From Atriophallophorus winterbourni (Eukaryota > Platyhelminthes > Trematoda > Plagiorchiida > Microphallidae), in assembly GCA_013407085.1 (NCBI GenBank), contig JACCGJ010023095.1, forward strand, positions 34,817-98,816: 64,000 nucleotides of DNA. The letters are read 5' to 3'. Shown in pieces: positions 1 to 9,307 of this stretch. The position numbers and the translations under genes are program-made. The notes under the pieces are model-generated. The model worked only from the letters and a program-made list of their open reading frames with translations, did not search any database and was not told the origin of the DNA. The first letter of the stretch is position 1. Each line of letters starts with the position of its first letter.

Positions 1-455
1 TTCGATACATGATTTCATTTCTGCATCACTATGGTCGTATTCCGAAAGATCTACTCTACGGTGAGTTGCAATTAGAAAGTCGACCATTGGGCAGACCGCA
101 CTTGCGGTACAAAGATGTTTGCAAAAGAGCTATGAAAGCTCTTGACATTGACCCCGCAAGCTGGGAAGAACTTGCTCTTGACCGCTCACTTTGGAGGCAT
201 TGTGTAAAGCGTCGACTGCAAGCCGGGGAGGAGCAAATACAGCTCCTGGCTGCTGAACGCAGATCACGCCGCCGGCGTGCAACTGATGCAATACAACAGA
301 GTTCTGACTATCGTTGCAAGCGCTGCGGGAGAGATTGTTTCTCCCGAATCGGACTGTTTAGTCATTCAAAAAGTTGCAAAACATGAAATTCATGCGATGC
401 GATGTACATCCATGGTCGACATCGACCGACGGAGGCAACAACAACAACATGGGGA
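1..455 (+). pseudogene. RTE LINE, 3' terminal fragment
   Basis: The reading frame from 9 to 386 encodes the C-terminus of an RTE-type endonuclease/reverse transcriptase. It contains the [12 protein letters not shown] and GRPHLRYKDVCKR motifs that follow the RT domain, and ends in a cysteine/histidine finger (CKRCGRDC followed by HSKSC). The 3' end is a short untranslated tail ending near 455 in a CAACAACAAC repeat. The same tail recurs at 7,034, 36,540, 43,433 (reverse), 48,720 and 55,525, which shows a dispersed family. The element extends beyond the left edge, so only its end is seen. It is a transposable element fragment, not a host gene. Confidence 0.85.
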
Positions 456-575
456 TCTAAGATAACCGACCAAGAATAGTTCAACGTCAAATTGAGCTAT
501 AAAACGGTTGCATTGGGTCAGCTTAATTGTTCTTGAAAATGTTCGGTCCCGGTATCCGGTTTCACTCTTGCTTGA
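456..575 (-). pseudogene. Relic of a second LINE reverse transcriptase
   Basis: Read on the minus strand, this stretch carries a degraded TEHFQEQLS-like segment that resembles the EHFHEQFSWP segment at 11,510-11,900. That segment is typical of the region just before the palm of RTE-type reverse transcriptases. The stretch sits directly behind the RTE tail and is repeated at 7,300-7,417. It is short and damaged, so the family is uncertain. Confidence 0.35.
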
Positions 576-589
576 CGCAGAATAACGGA

Positions 590-840
590 GTTAGTATGGT
601 ATGGTATGAAAACACAAGCCTGATCCAGGCAAAGTGCCGCACAGTCAGAGACTGCACGTGGGCGATATTACTGTCAGGTTGCCCAGGCCTAGACAGATAT
701 GAGAAATAGAGAATATAGATGATAGTGAGACACCAGCGTGTTTCAGCATGCAGCTCACTACCCATGGCCAATCAATTTAGCACGGTGTTAGCAGCACAGC
801 ACAGAAGTACTGTACGATTGCACATCCGCGCAAGGTTGTC
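590..840 (-). repeat. SINE-like short interspersed repeat (family S)
   Basis: This is a copy of a repeat of about 245 bp found at least ten times in the window, on both strands. On the plus strand it reads from GTATGGTATG through CACAAGCCTGATCCAGGCAA to a GCACATCCGCGC end. Copies at 5,929 and 9,908 define the element: a CGGCACGGATGTGC start and an (ATACC)n tail. No open frame is conserved, and I see no clear pol III A or B box. ORFs of about 60 to 110 residues predicted in it are meaningless. Confidence 0.8.
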
Positions 841-2397
841 CTATCTGTTTCTTCGAATGCTGGCTGAAATAGTTTCTGACTGTTATTCGATTCCCACTTG
901 CGGGCTTAGTATTGGAGAACTTTAGTTCTAACCCAGATCGCACAAAGGCTCAAAATCGGAACCCGAGTGGAAAACTTTGAGTTGGGTCCAATATTCTCGT
1001 CTAGTCTAACTGCGCATCTCCCGCCACTAAATCAGATCCAATTAATTAGCGAGGATTCCACACAATAATTTTTATAGACGGAGTAATTTATCATTAAGTA
1101 ACCCACCCGAACATGAATTTTCAATTGAAATTTTCAGTTTTATATGATTCGCATCGTTTTTAGTAATCTTTTTTGAAGAACTATACTGGCAATTATAATT
1201 TCAACACTATAATTGGAAATCATGCAACCCAATTTGAAAGCATGTAACTTTCTGAACTCCACCTTCTTTACACACGAATGCATCCAAAGGTGTTTGGTTG
1301 TTCGTTAGAGTTGTTATAGCATTCGCTACGTAAGTATGGGCTGCATTACTGGTTAGATAGTAGATTCTCTTGAAGTGAGGCGAAAGTCTGTTTATCAGAC
1401 CCGAATACCTGATACCTTTTCACGTTTTGCACAAGGAACTGAAAACAGCAGAGACACTGTTAATTTAAATGCACAGGGGATTCGCTGGCTATTAATTTTG
1501 TTATCAGTACCTGTTGAGAGGTTGGTATGAAAATCCCGTATGTCGTTGATTGATAACATCAGGATTGCTTATTTGCGTAGTTCAGATATGTTGCTTGCTT
1601 AAAATCAGTATTCATTCCAACGAAATCGTTCCGGTGAATGCACTACCATATGCTGTGGATTTGTAATCCTGAAACGAATGCATCCCTGATATCATTATCT
1701 TGATTTATTTGTGCTGTAACGAACCAGCCTTAAGCATTTGAAAAAAATGTCCAAATTTTGTGAATGTTCCTGCTTACATGGATATGGCGTGCAAGAATTC
1801 CGTTTCAAGTTTGTTAAAGTAAATTTCAAAACTACAATGACTGACGAATTAAGTTTGTAATGGATCGGTGATGGCAGTCTATCGCTAACGTTTCGCTTAT
1901 GACACAAGCGTCGTCAGACCAATGGTGTCAGTACGAACAGAGAACAAGCTTTAATTCCATTCATTTGGTCAATCCTAAGCTTGTCAACAACAGCACAGGC
2001 CATGGTGATCGCTGCGCTCGTTAAGATAGACATGTGCGATTAATATCAATTGATGCACCGCCACACCTACATGCTGTATACTCCCCTAATTGTTTCGTTC
2101 TTGGCAGATGAGTGACATCTGCTGACAGATTAATTTCATTGTGTAATTAGTGCGCACACTACAGCTACAGCGGATAAACATTAACGTGCATGAACCCTAG
2201 TGTGCACACCGAATACGCAATCGAGCTAATCTGTCAGCTGATGTCATCCACCTGCCACGATCAAAGACATTATGGGATTAAACAACATGCAGGGGCAACG
2301 GCGTGTCAAGTGATATTAATCGCGTCTATCTTGACGAGCGCGGCGCCCAGCATGACTTGTGCATTTCTTAGCCAGCTCAGGATTGGCCAGGTGAATG

Positions 2398-2398
<1 letters not shown>
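841..2398. other. Non-coding part of block X
   Basis: No convincing coding frame, RNA gene or transposon domain is visible here. Because the stretch is repeated at 7,681-9,233 with few changes, it is copied as part of the larger duplication. A piece near 2,019-2,049 (GTTAAGATAGACATGTGCGA) also recurs at 11,088-11,117, so fragments of the block exist elsewhere. Confidence 0.6.
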
Positions 2399-2437
<39 letters not shown>

Positions 2438-2520
2438 GTATATCTATTATATATATATACTATTCTTATATATTATTATATCCATCTATATTCTACTGTA
2501 TATCTCTCTATGCTTATATA
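2399..2520. repeat. TA microsatellite, left flank of transposon
   Basis: A (TA)n tract that becomes imperfect before the transposon terminus at 2,521. It corresponds to the left half of the uninterrupted TA tract at 9,234-9,302 in the second copy of the duplicated unit. Confidence 0.9.
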
Positions 2521-2740
2521 TGTCGTGCCGACATCGCTGAATTGCCTGATTCCGCGGAATGTCGCCATTTCGTTTCTGATTCCAAATCCAACGGAATAGG
2601 CAACGATTTGCTGAAAATGTGGAACTCATTTCTACCACTGCTGATTCCGTAGATTCAGCAGCCGATTCCGTGGATTCGGCAAGCTATGTTTTTACTGTAT
2701 TTCAGCCTTTTTGTCCGTTATAAATTAGCGAGATTTTTAT
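2521..2740 (+). repeat. Left terminal inverted repeat
   Basis: About 220 bp that match the reverse complement of 5,020-5,279, ending in AGCGAGATTTTTAT on the inner side. It contains degenerate copies of the palindrome GATTCCGCGGAATC, fewer than the right repeat holds. Such subterminal repeats are commonly transposase-binding sites; that role is inferred here. Confidence 0.88.
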
Positions 2741-2884
2741 TTTTCGCTGATGAAGATGATGGTCAAAATGGAACAAACAATGTCGGGCGAATTCACTATA
2801 GGTTTATTAACCAGATAAATCGGTACAGACATAAATAAATAGTGGTACAATCATGAATTATAAAAGAAGTCTTTCCTTTTGTCA

Positions 2885-4700
2885 CTATTTGTTCTTACAT
2901 TTTACGTTCCAATGATGGCAATGGGAGTGGCACAATGTTCCGCTCTTCCTGCAACTACAGCGCCTGGAATCGCACTTTGCTGTGCAAGAACACTTTGCAA
3001 ATCCTTGTCCCCCAGTGGCAGAATGAAGGGATGCAATCTTGCGAAATGACTGCATAATGTCGCTCGTTTCCGAAAGGCTCATCAGCTGACTATCTGCCTT
3101 CTGCAGCTGATTTCTAGAGAAAGCTGCCTCGATCATTCCATGTTTTGTTGCAACTTTGTACATTCCGCTGGCAGTAATGTCGTAAACCACTCCAATAATA
3201 TTTCTACAGTCTAGTCGTCCACGATCGAATTCGGAAACCGGGAGTAAGACGCAGTCTCCCACGGATAGAGGATGCAGAATGGCGCTGCTCGCTTCAAGCA
3301 TTTCTTTTCTGCTCTTTTCTTGTCCGCTTGTAGCCTTGTCACTGCATGCCCTTATCATCTGGATGTGCTTTGAGAAAACATCTGCAATACCTGTAGCTCT
3401 TTCTCCAGTTTCATCAACCTGATCTTGTTCCCCGGCAGCAACAGCTTGTTCCTCACAAGCCTGATCTTGTTCCCCGGCATCAACAGCTGGTTCATCAGCA
3501 GCTTCCATGCCATGGATCTCCCTGAGAGCCGCCTCCAGTTGTTCCTCTGTTGTTATGTGAGCGAGAACGCCTGCAGGTAAAACCGTTTTCTGCAATCCTA
3601 GTCTTGGTTTCTGTCCGAATAAAATCTCAAATGGAGACGTGTTTTGCAGGTTTCTGTGTGATGAGCTATTCTTTTGGAACTGCACGAAACGTAGGCCATC
3701 TGCCCAATTCGTTGTATTGTTATCGATTGTCCAAGCAATAAGCATCTGCTTTACATCAGCATTAGACCGCTCCACAGATCCCTGGCTTTGTGGGTGCCTC
3801 GCGCGCCCATGAACTAGCTGCAGGTTGGGCCACATGGATTTCATTTCTGAGACTACATCCGCCACAAATTCTCTACCGTTATCACTCTGAAGAATGCTGG
3901 GCGCACCCATGAATGTGAATATATCTATGAGGTGGTACGCCACTTCGGCAGCCCTTTTACTCGTTAATGGTTTCAGTACCAAGAACTTGGTGAAGTGATC
4001 CTGGTAATTTAATATCTGTACGAAATTTCCACTTGGTGTTGATTCCATATTGATCAAGTCAACTTGACCACGGTCACAGTAATTTCGTGACCGAATGGGT
4101 TTTACAACAATTCCTTTGTTCGGTAAGGGTTTCTTTCTTTGACATGTCTCGCATGCAGCCAAAAAGAGGGACACCATCTTCATTGGTATGTTTGCGTATT
4201 TGTCATCAAGAAATCTTTTGGTTTTTTTTCACCGCCATGACCAGTCGACACGTGAGCTTCGTAGATTATGTCGAAGAGCTCGTCCCGAACGGCAAGGTAG
4301 TGAAGTGGATCAGCTTCATTTTTTCGGCTCTGAAAGAATAAAAAGAAACAAGTTTACAGAGCTAATGAAACTGATTTTGCTAAGGATGATGCTGTTGTTG
4401 TTTTTGTTGTTGATGATGTTGATGGTGCCAACGACAACATCGATCGATGACAAAAATTTGTGTGTGAAAGAGTGCAAGAGAAATAAAGAGGCTTACCTTG
4501 ACGATTTTCTTGACACCGCCAACTTCGACGACTGCAAATTTCTCCCGAAGATAGTAGAATAATTTGGATCGTTCACTGCCACACAAGGTTGCAAGCATTG
4601 AGGTGTATTCTTCTCGATTAGGCACTGTGAATTTAGACAGCTTTTCGCAGGCCACTGTTTCTTGAAACCGAGCCCGTTGGTTTGCTACATTCACTTCCAT
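2885..4700 (-). pseudogene. Integrase-like DDE transposase (KRBA2-like), two exons, frameshifted
   Basis: Exon 1 (4,497-4,700) starts at an ATG and includes TVPNREEY and SERSKLFYY, typical of KRBA2-like N-termini. It ends AAG before a GTAAGC donor. A 167-bp intron leads to exon 2 at 4,329, which has ELFDIIYEAH and TGHGGEKK, an HHCC-type region. One base appears missing in an A8 run near 4,215, after which the frame continues from about 4,183 to a stop at 2,885. That part holds the integrase core: D in QVDLINME, D in LQSDNGREF, and E in QGSVERSN, with 36 residues between the last two. The C-terminus is cysteine-rich (CSCTAKC, RRCSCRKSGTLC). The catalytic triad is intact, so the copy is recent, but the frameshift predicts no full-length product. 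Confidence 0.82.
4330..4496 (-). other. Intron in the transposase gene
   Basis: GTAAGC donor at 4,496 and TTCTTTCAG acceptor at 4,330, read on the minus strand. The phase is 0 on both sides, and joining gives the expected KRBA2-like order of motifs. The low-complexity CAT/CAA-rich translation of this stretch fits intron rather than coding sequence. Confidence 0.7.
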
Positions 4701-4738
4701 GATGCTGTCTCTGCAAGCACTGATGTAAAATGTATAAT

Positions 4739-4985
4739 CACAAGCAATCAACAGCCTCTTAATAGTCTTTTGTGTGAGACACGTTTCCTGTGACCACAAT
4801 GTTAATATTCCACTTGAAAATCTTTCATGCATTTCGGCAAATTGAAAATGCATTGAAAGCATAATCACAAGCAATCAACAGCCTTTAATAGACTGTTGTG
4901 TGAGACACGTTCCCTGTGACCACAATGTTAATATTCCACTTGAAAATCAATCATGCATTTCGGCAACTTGAAAATGCAGTGAAAA
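4739..4985. repeat. Tandem duplication upstream of the transposase
   Basis: Two adjacent copies of about 122 bp (roughly 4,739-4,863 and 4,864-4,985), both starting CACAAGCAATCAACAGCC and containing AATGTTAATATTCCACTTG. They lie just upstream of the transposase start and so in its 5' untranslated or promoter region. Confidence 0.85.
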
Positions 4986-5019
4986 TGAACTTCTGATATT
5001 AAATCTAAAGTGAATTCAC

Positions 5020-5275
5020 ATAAAAATCTCGCTAATTTATAACGGACAAAAAGGCTGAAATACAGTAAAAACATAGCTTGCCGATTCCGCAGAATCAGCT
5101 GCCGAATCCACGGAATCGGCTGCTGAATCTACGGAATCAGCAGTGGTAGAAATGAGTTCCACATTTTCAGCAAATCGTTGCCTATTCCGCGGAATCAGCA
5201 ACGAAATGCCCATTCCGCGGAATCGGCAAACTGATTGCCGAATCCGCGGAATCGGCAATTCCGCGATTTCGGCAC

Positions 5276-5279
<4 letters not shown>
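5020..5279 (-). repeat. Right terminal inverted repeat with palindromic monomers
   Basis: About 260 bp, complementary to 2,521-2,740 but with extra monomers. It carries around seven variants of GATTCCGCGGAATC, a palindrome with a CCGCGG core, spaced by roughly 20 to 35 bp. The outermost bases read GGCACGACA before the TA tract. Confidence 0.88.

Positions 5280-5325
<46 letters not shown>
5280..5325. repeat. TA microsatellite, right flank of transposon
   Basis: Pure (TA)n that continues the target tract on the far side of the transposon. Confidence 0.9.
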
Positions 5326-5328
<3 letters not shown>

Positions 5329-5329
5329 C

Positions 5330-5928
5330 AAATGCGGTCCGAGGACTGATCCTTGTGGGACACCAAGGGCAACTTTAATCGACTCACCTGTACTCCATAG
5401 GTGAGTAGTTTCGACGAAAATATTTCGTGATTGACGATCGAAATGTTTGAAAAATCGATAACAATTACGCCCACGGAGTTGCCGGCTTCCAGTAACTCAG
5501 ACCAAGCTTCTTTTGCTAATAGAAAGTTTGTCGGGCAAGATCGTTTTTTCCTGAATCCATGCTATGCTTCGCAGAATAAATAACTGATCTCAAAGTGATT
5601 CCGCAAGGCATCAGCTATTATGGACTCCATTACTTTCGATAACACTGTTAATAAAGCTATCGGATGATAGTTTAATGGATTTTTTCTCCCGCCACCCTAT
5701 TGGATCGGACTAATCAGGGCAGTTTTCCAAGTTTCTGACACTAAGTTCTGCTCGAACATCATCGTGAACACGTCAGACGTCGGCATTGCCAATTCGGAAG
5801 ACAGATTATACAAAATGTTTGGCTGTATATAATCTATACCGGGTGAACCTGTTTTCTTCATCGTCATTAATTTTGTTTGAACAACGTTGAGGGGAAATTC
5901 AGAGTTTAAAGACTGTCCATGGGTCGAC
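5330..5928 (-). pseudogene. CR1/Jockey-like LINE, reverse transcriptase fragment
   Basis: On the minus strand this reads as the N-terminal half of a reverse transcriptase. SPGIDYIQPNIL is followed by ETWKTALISPI, LNYHPIALLTVLSKVMESII, HGFRKKRSCPTN and VIVIDFS. The frames contain stops and one shift. The fragment breaks at the TA tract, so the catalytic FADD region is absent. It is continuous with the endonuclease part at 6,183-7,020 once the SINE insertion is removed. Confidence 0.8.
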
Positions 5929-6170
5929 CGGCACGGATGTGCAATTGTGCAGCATTTCTGTGCTGTGCGGCTAACATCGTGCTAAATTGATTGGCCAACG
6001 GTAGTGAGCTGCATGCTGAAACACGCGGGAGTCTCACTACCATTTCTATTCTATTTCCTCCCTCATATCTGTCTAGGCATGGGCAACCTGACAGTAATAT
6101 CGCCCACGTGCAGTCTCTGACTGTACGGCACTTTGCCTGGATCAGGCTTGTGCTTTCATACCATACCATA
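5929..6170 (+). mobile_element. SINE-like element (family S) with 12-bp target duplication
   Basis: The repeat starts CGGCACGGATGTGC and ends in an (ATACC)n tail. CCATGGGTCGAC stands directly before it (5,917-5,928) and directly after it (6,171-6,182), a perfect 12-bp target-site duplication. The insertion splits the minus-strand LINE pol between VISQVSTH and NSEFPLNVV. This defines the length of family S as about 242 bp and indicates insertion by target-primed reverse transcription. Confidence 0.88.
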
Positions 6171-6182
6171 CCATGGGTCGAC

Positions 6183-7020
6183 ACTTGTGAGATTACTGAA
6201 GCAAATTGTTGTCGGAAAACGTTTGCACAATCTTTGAATGATGTCACTAAAGCAGTAGCAGAGGCCAGTGGGGTATTCCCATTTTAACATTCCGGAGGTC
6301 GTTGACGTGTTTGTACAATGCTTTGGCATTCATAATGAATTTTTTCGACTAGACTGATTTGCTAATCTTTTCTGTCTTGTCGAATGAGGCAGACACACTT
6401 ATTTCGCAATAACGTGTAGTTGCATCAAGTTAGCCCAGACGGATCGTCCAAGTATTTGTATCAGGCATTGTCACGCTTACACATCTATTTCCGAGTACTG
6501 CTTCTGAGAGGCTTTTTCGGACGCTGTTTGCTGGATATTATTTTCACGTTCGATGATAAACAATGATAATAGGAAGTTGGCTGTAAAATGTTTCCCAGAT
6601 TCCCTTAGCTGATTTGAGTTCAAGGAAATCCCATCGATTTTCAGTAGTAAGAGCTCGAAGCAAGTCATAGTTCACAGTTGTATACGTTCGTTGAGTATTT
6701 CCTACTGGTTCGTATTGATACATATAATCAAATGTCATAACATTATGATCACTCAATCCGAGTGGAGCTGTATAGGAAACAGATTCTATCATGAGTTCTT
6801 CGTTTGTAAGTATGAAGTCCAAGGTAGATGATGTTTGTTTAGATCGAATTTGCGTTGGTTGTTGTACATGGTTGTAAAGAGGGGTGCAAGTCATTATTCC
6901 TTGAAGAAAGCTTTTGAATGAATCGTCACCTGTAATGTGTGTTGCAAGTGTCGGTACATTAAAATCACAGAGGTGGAGCGAATGTGAGTACCGTAAATAC
7001 CCGCGTATAGGACGATACCA
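6183..7020 (-). pseudogene. CR1/Jockey-like LINE, endonuclease C-terminus
   Basis: The minus-strand frame shows the end of an apurinic-type endonuclease: LCDFNVP, STLDFILTNEEL and GLSDHNVMTFDY, the last being the SDH catalytic motif. The stretch toward the reverse transcriptase follows to 6,183. It breaks at about 7,020, where the second copy of block X begins. The frame is interrupted near 6,540. Confidence 0.78.
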
Positions 7021-7033
7021 TGTATAGGACGCA

Positions 7034-7295
7034 GGCATTGTGTAAAGCGTCGTCTGCAAGCCGGGGAGGAGCAAATACAGCTCTTGGCTGCTGAACGCAG
7101 ATCACGCCACCGGCGTGCAACTGATGCAATACAACAGAGTTCTGACTATCGTTGCAAGCGCTGCGGGCGAGATTGTTTCTCCCGAATCGGACTGTTTGAT
7201 CATTCAAAAAGTTGCAAAACATGAAATTCATGCGATGCGATGTACATCCATGGTCGACATCGACCGACGGAGAGCAACAACAACAACATGGGGAT
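7034..7295 (+). pseudogene. RTE LINE tail, second copy (start of block X')
   Basis: Begins abruptly with GGCATTGTGTAAAGCGTCG, matching position 196 onward, and carries the cysteine finger coding region and the CAACAACAAC tail. The abrupt start marks the left end of the second duplicated unit. Confidence 0.82.
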
Positions 7296-7431
7296 CTAAG
7301 ATAACCGACCAAGAATAGTTCAACGTCAAATTGAGCTATAAAACGGTTGCATTGGGTCAGCTTAATTGTTCTTGAAAATGTTCGGTCCCGGTATCCGGTT
7401 TCACTCTTGCTTGACACAGAATAACGGAGTT

Positions 7432-7680
7432 AGTATGGTATGATATGAAAGCACAAGCCTGATCCAGGCAAAGTGCCGCACAGTCAGAGACTGCACGTGG
7501 GCGATATTACTGTCAGGTTGCCCAGGCCTAGACAGATATGAGAAATAGAGAATATAGATGGTAGTGAGACACCAGCGTGTTTCAGCTTGCAGCTCACTAC
7601 CCATGGCCAATCAATTTAGCACGGTGTTAGCCGCACAGCACAGAAGTACTGTACGATTGCACATCCGCGCAAGGTTGTCC
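7432..7680 (-). repeat. SINE-like repeat (family S) in block X'
   Basis: Copy of the element at 590-840 carried along with the duplication. The pentanucleotide tail reads GTATGGTATGATATG instead of GTATGGTATGGTATG, so it mutates quickly. Confidence 0.8.
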
Positions 7681-9231
7681 TATCTGTTTCTTCGAATGCT
7701 GGCTGAAATAGTTTCTGACTGTTATTCGATTCCCACTTGAGGGCTTAGTATTGGAGAACTTTAGTTCTAACCCAGATCGCACAAAGGCTCAAAATCGGAA
7801 CCCGAGTGGAAAACTTTGAGTTGGGTCCAATATTCTCGTCTAGTCTAACTGCGCATCTCCCGCCACTAAATCAGATCCAATCAATTAGCGAGGATTCCAC
7901 AATAATTTTTATATACGGAGTAATTTATCATTAAGTAACCCACCCGAACATGAATTTTCAATTGAAATTTTCAGTTTTAGATGATTCGCATCGTTTCTAG
8001 TAATTTTTTGAAGAACGATACTGGCAATTATAATTTCAACACTATAATTGGAAATCATGCAACCCAATTTGAAAGCATGTAACTTTCTGAACTCCACCTT
8101 CTTTACACACGAATGCATCCAAAGGTGTTTGGTTGTTCGTTAGAGTTGTTATAGCATTCGCTACGTAAGTATAGGCTGCATTACTGGTTAGATAGTAGAT
8201 TCTCTTGAAGTGAGGCGAAAGTCTGTTTATCAGACCCGAATACCTGATACCTTTTCACGTTTTGCACAAGGAACTGAAAACAGCAGAGACACTGTTAATT
8301 TAAATGCACAGGGGATTCGCTGGCTATTAATTTTGTTATCAGTACCTGTTGAGAGGTTGGTATGAAAATCCCGTATGTCGTTGATTGATAACATCAGGAT
8401 TGCTTATTTGCGTAGTTCAGATATGTTGCTTGCTTAAAATCAGTATTCATTCCAACGAAATCGTTCCGGTGAATGCACTACCATATGCTGTGGATTTGTT
8501 ATCCTGAAACGAATGCATCCCTGATAGCATTATCTTGATTTATTTGTGCTGTAACGAACCAGCCTTAAGCATTTGAAAAAATGTCCAAATTTTGTGAATG
8601 TTCCTGCTCACATGGATATGGCGTGCAAGAATTCCGTTTCAAGTTTGTTAAAGTAAATTTCAAAACTACAATGACTGACGAATTAAGTTTGTAATGGATC
8701 GGTGATGGCAGTCTATCGCTAACGTTTCGCTTATGACACAAGCGTCGTCAGACCAATGGTGTCAGTACGAACAGAGAACAAGCTTTAATTCCATTCATTT
8801 GGTCAATCCTAAGCTTGTCAACAACAGCACAGGCCATGGTGATCGCTGCGCTCGTTAAGATAGACATGTGCGATTAATATCAATTGATGCACCGCCACAC
8901 CTACATGCTGTATACTCCCCTAATTGTTTCGTTCTTGGCAGATGAGTGACATCTGCTGACAGATTAATTTCATTGTGTAATTAGTGCGCACACTACAGCT
9001 ACAGCGGATAAACATTAACGTGCATGAACCCTAGTGTGCACACCGAATACGCAATCGAGCTAATCTGTCAGCTGATGTCATCCACCTGCCACGATCAAAG
9101 ACATTATGGGATTAAACAACATGCAGGGGCAACGGCGTGTCAAGTGATATTAATCGCGTCTATCTTGACGAGCGCGGCGCCCAGCATGACTTGTGCATTT
9201 CTTAGCCAGCTCAGGATTGGCCAGGTGAATG

Positions 9232-9233
<2 letters not shown>
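7681..9233. other. Non-coding part of block X'
   Basis: No gene seen. Same unknown sequence as 841-2,398. Confidence 0.6.

Positions 9234-9304
<71 letters not shown>
9234..9304. repeat. Uninterrupted TA microsatellite (empty site)
   Basis: A (TA)n tract of about 68 bp joins block X' to block Y'. In the other copy the equivalent position carries the transposon at 2,521-5,279. Confidence 0.92.

Positions 9305-9307
<3 letters not shown>

Larger units (their letters stand above)
198..2398. repeat. Duplicated block X, first copy
   Basis: This block matches 7,036-9,233 base for base with only scattered differences, at an offset of 6,834 to 6,839. It holds an RTE tail, a short reverse transcriptase relic, a SINE-like repeat and about 1.5 kb of non-coding sequence, and ends at a TA microsatellite. 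The second copy starts abruptly at about 7,034 within the RTE tail. The two copies lie in the same orientation. Confidence 0.92.
2521..5279 (-). mobile_element. Ginger/KRBA2-like DNA transposon
   Basis: The element is 2,759 bp with terminal inverted repeats starting TGTCGTGCCGA on the left and the complementary end on the right. It is flanked by TATA on both sides. Inside is one gene on the minus strand coding for an integrase-type DDE transposase of the KRBA2-like group. Ginger elements are cut-and-paste transposons whose transposase is related to Gypsy integrase; from memory their ends are TGTNR, which fits. The paralogous locus at 9,234-9,302 lacks the element, so this insertion site has a filled and an empty version in the same window. 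Because the target is a TA repeat, a TATA target duplication cannot be told apart from the repeat. Confidence 0.85.
5326..6706. repeat. Duplicated block Y, first copy
   Basis: Matches 9,305-10,685 at a constant offset of 3,979. By eye I find only two base differences, clearly fewer per base than between the X blocks. It contains LINE fragments and a SINE-like insertion. At 6,706 the second copy diverges while this copy continues in LINE sequence. Confidence 0.92.
7036..9233. repeat. Duplicated block X, second copy
   Basis: Second copy of 198-2,398, with roughly one to two differences per 100 bases by eye. It is followed directly by an unbroken TA tract and block Y', which gives the arrangement without the Ginger-like insertion. 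Confidence 0.92.

Noticed and set aside
2399..2440. Frames encoding long Tyr-Ile repeats, also at 5,281 and 9,235
   Set aside because: Translation of a TA microsatellite.
5083..5270. CRISPR-like array of short spaced repeats
   Set aside because: The units are variants of one palindrome within the transposon inverted repeat, in a eukaryotic genome with no cas genes.
5906..6287. Overlapping frames of 113 and 98 codons on both strands, repeated at 9,885-10,266
   Set aside because: They run through the SINE-like insertion and its LINE flank. The identical repeat reflects duplication, not protein conservation.
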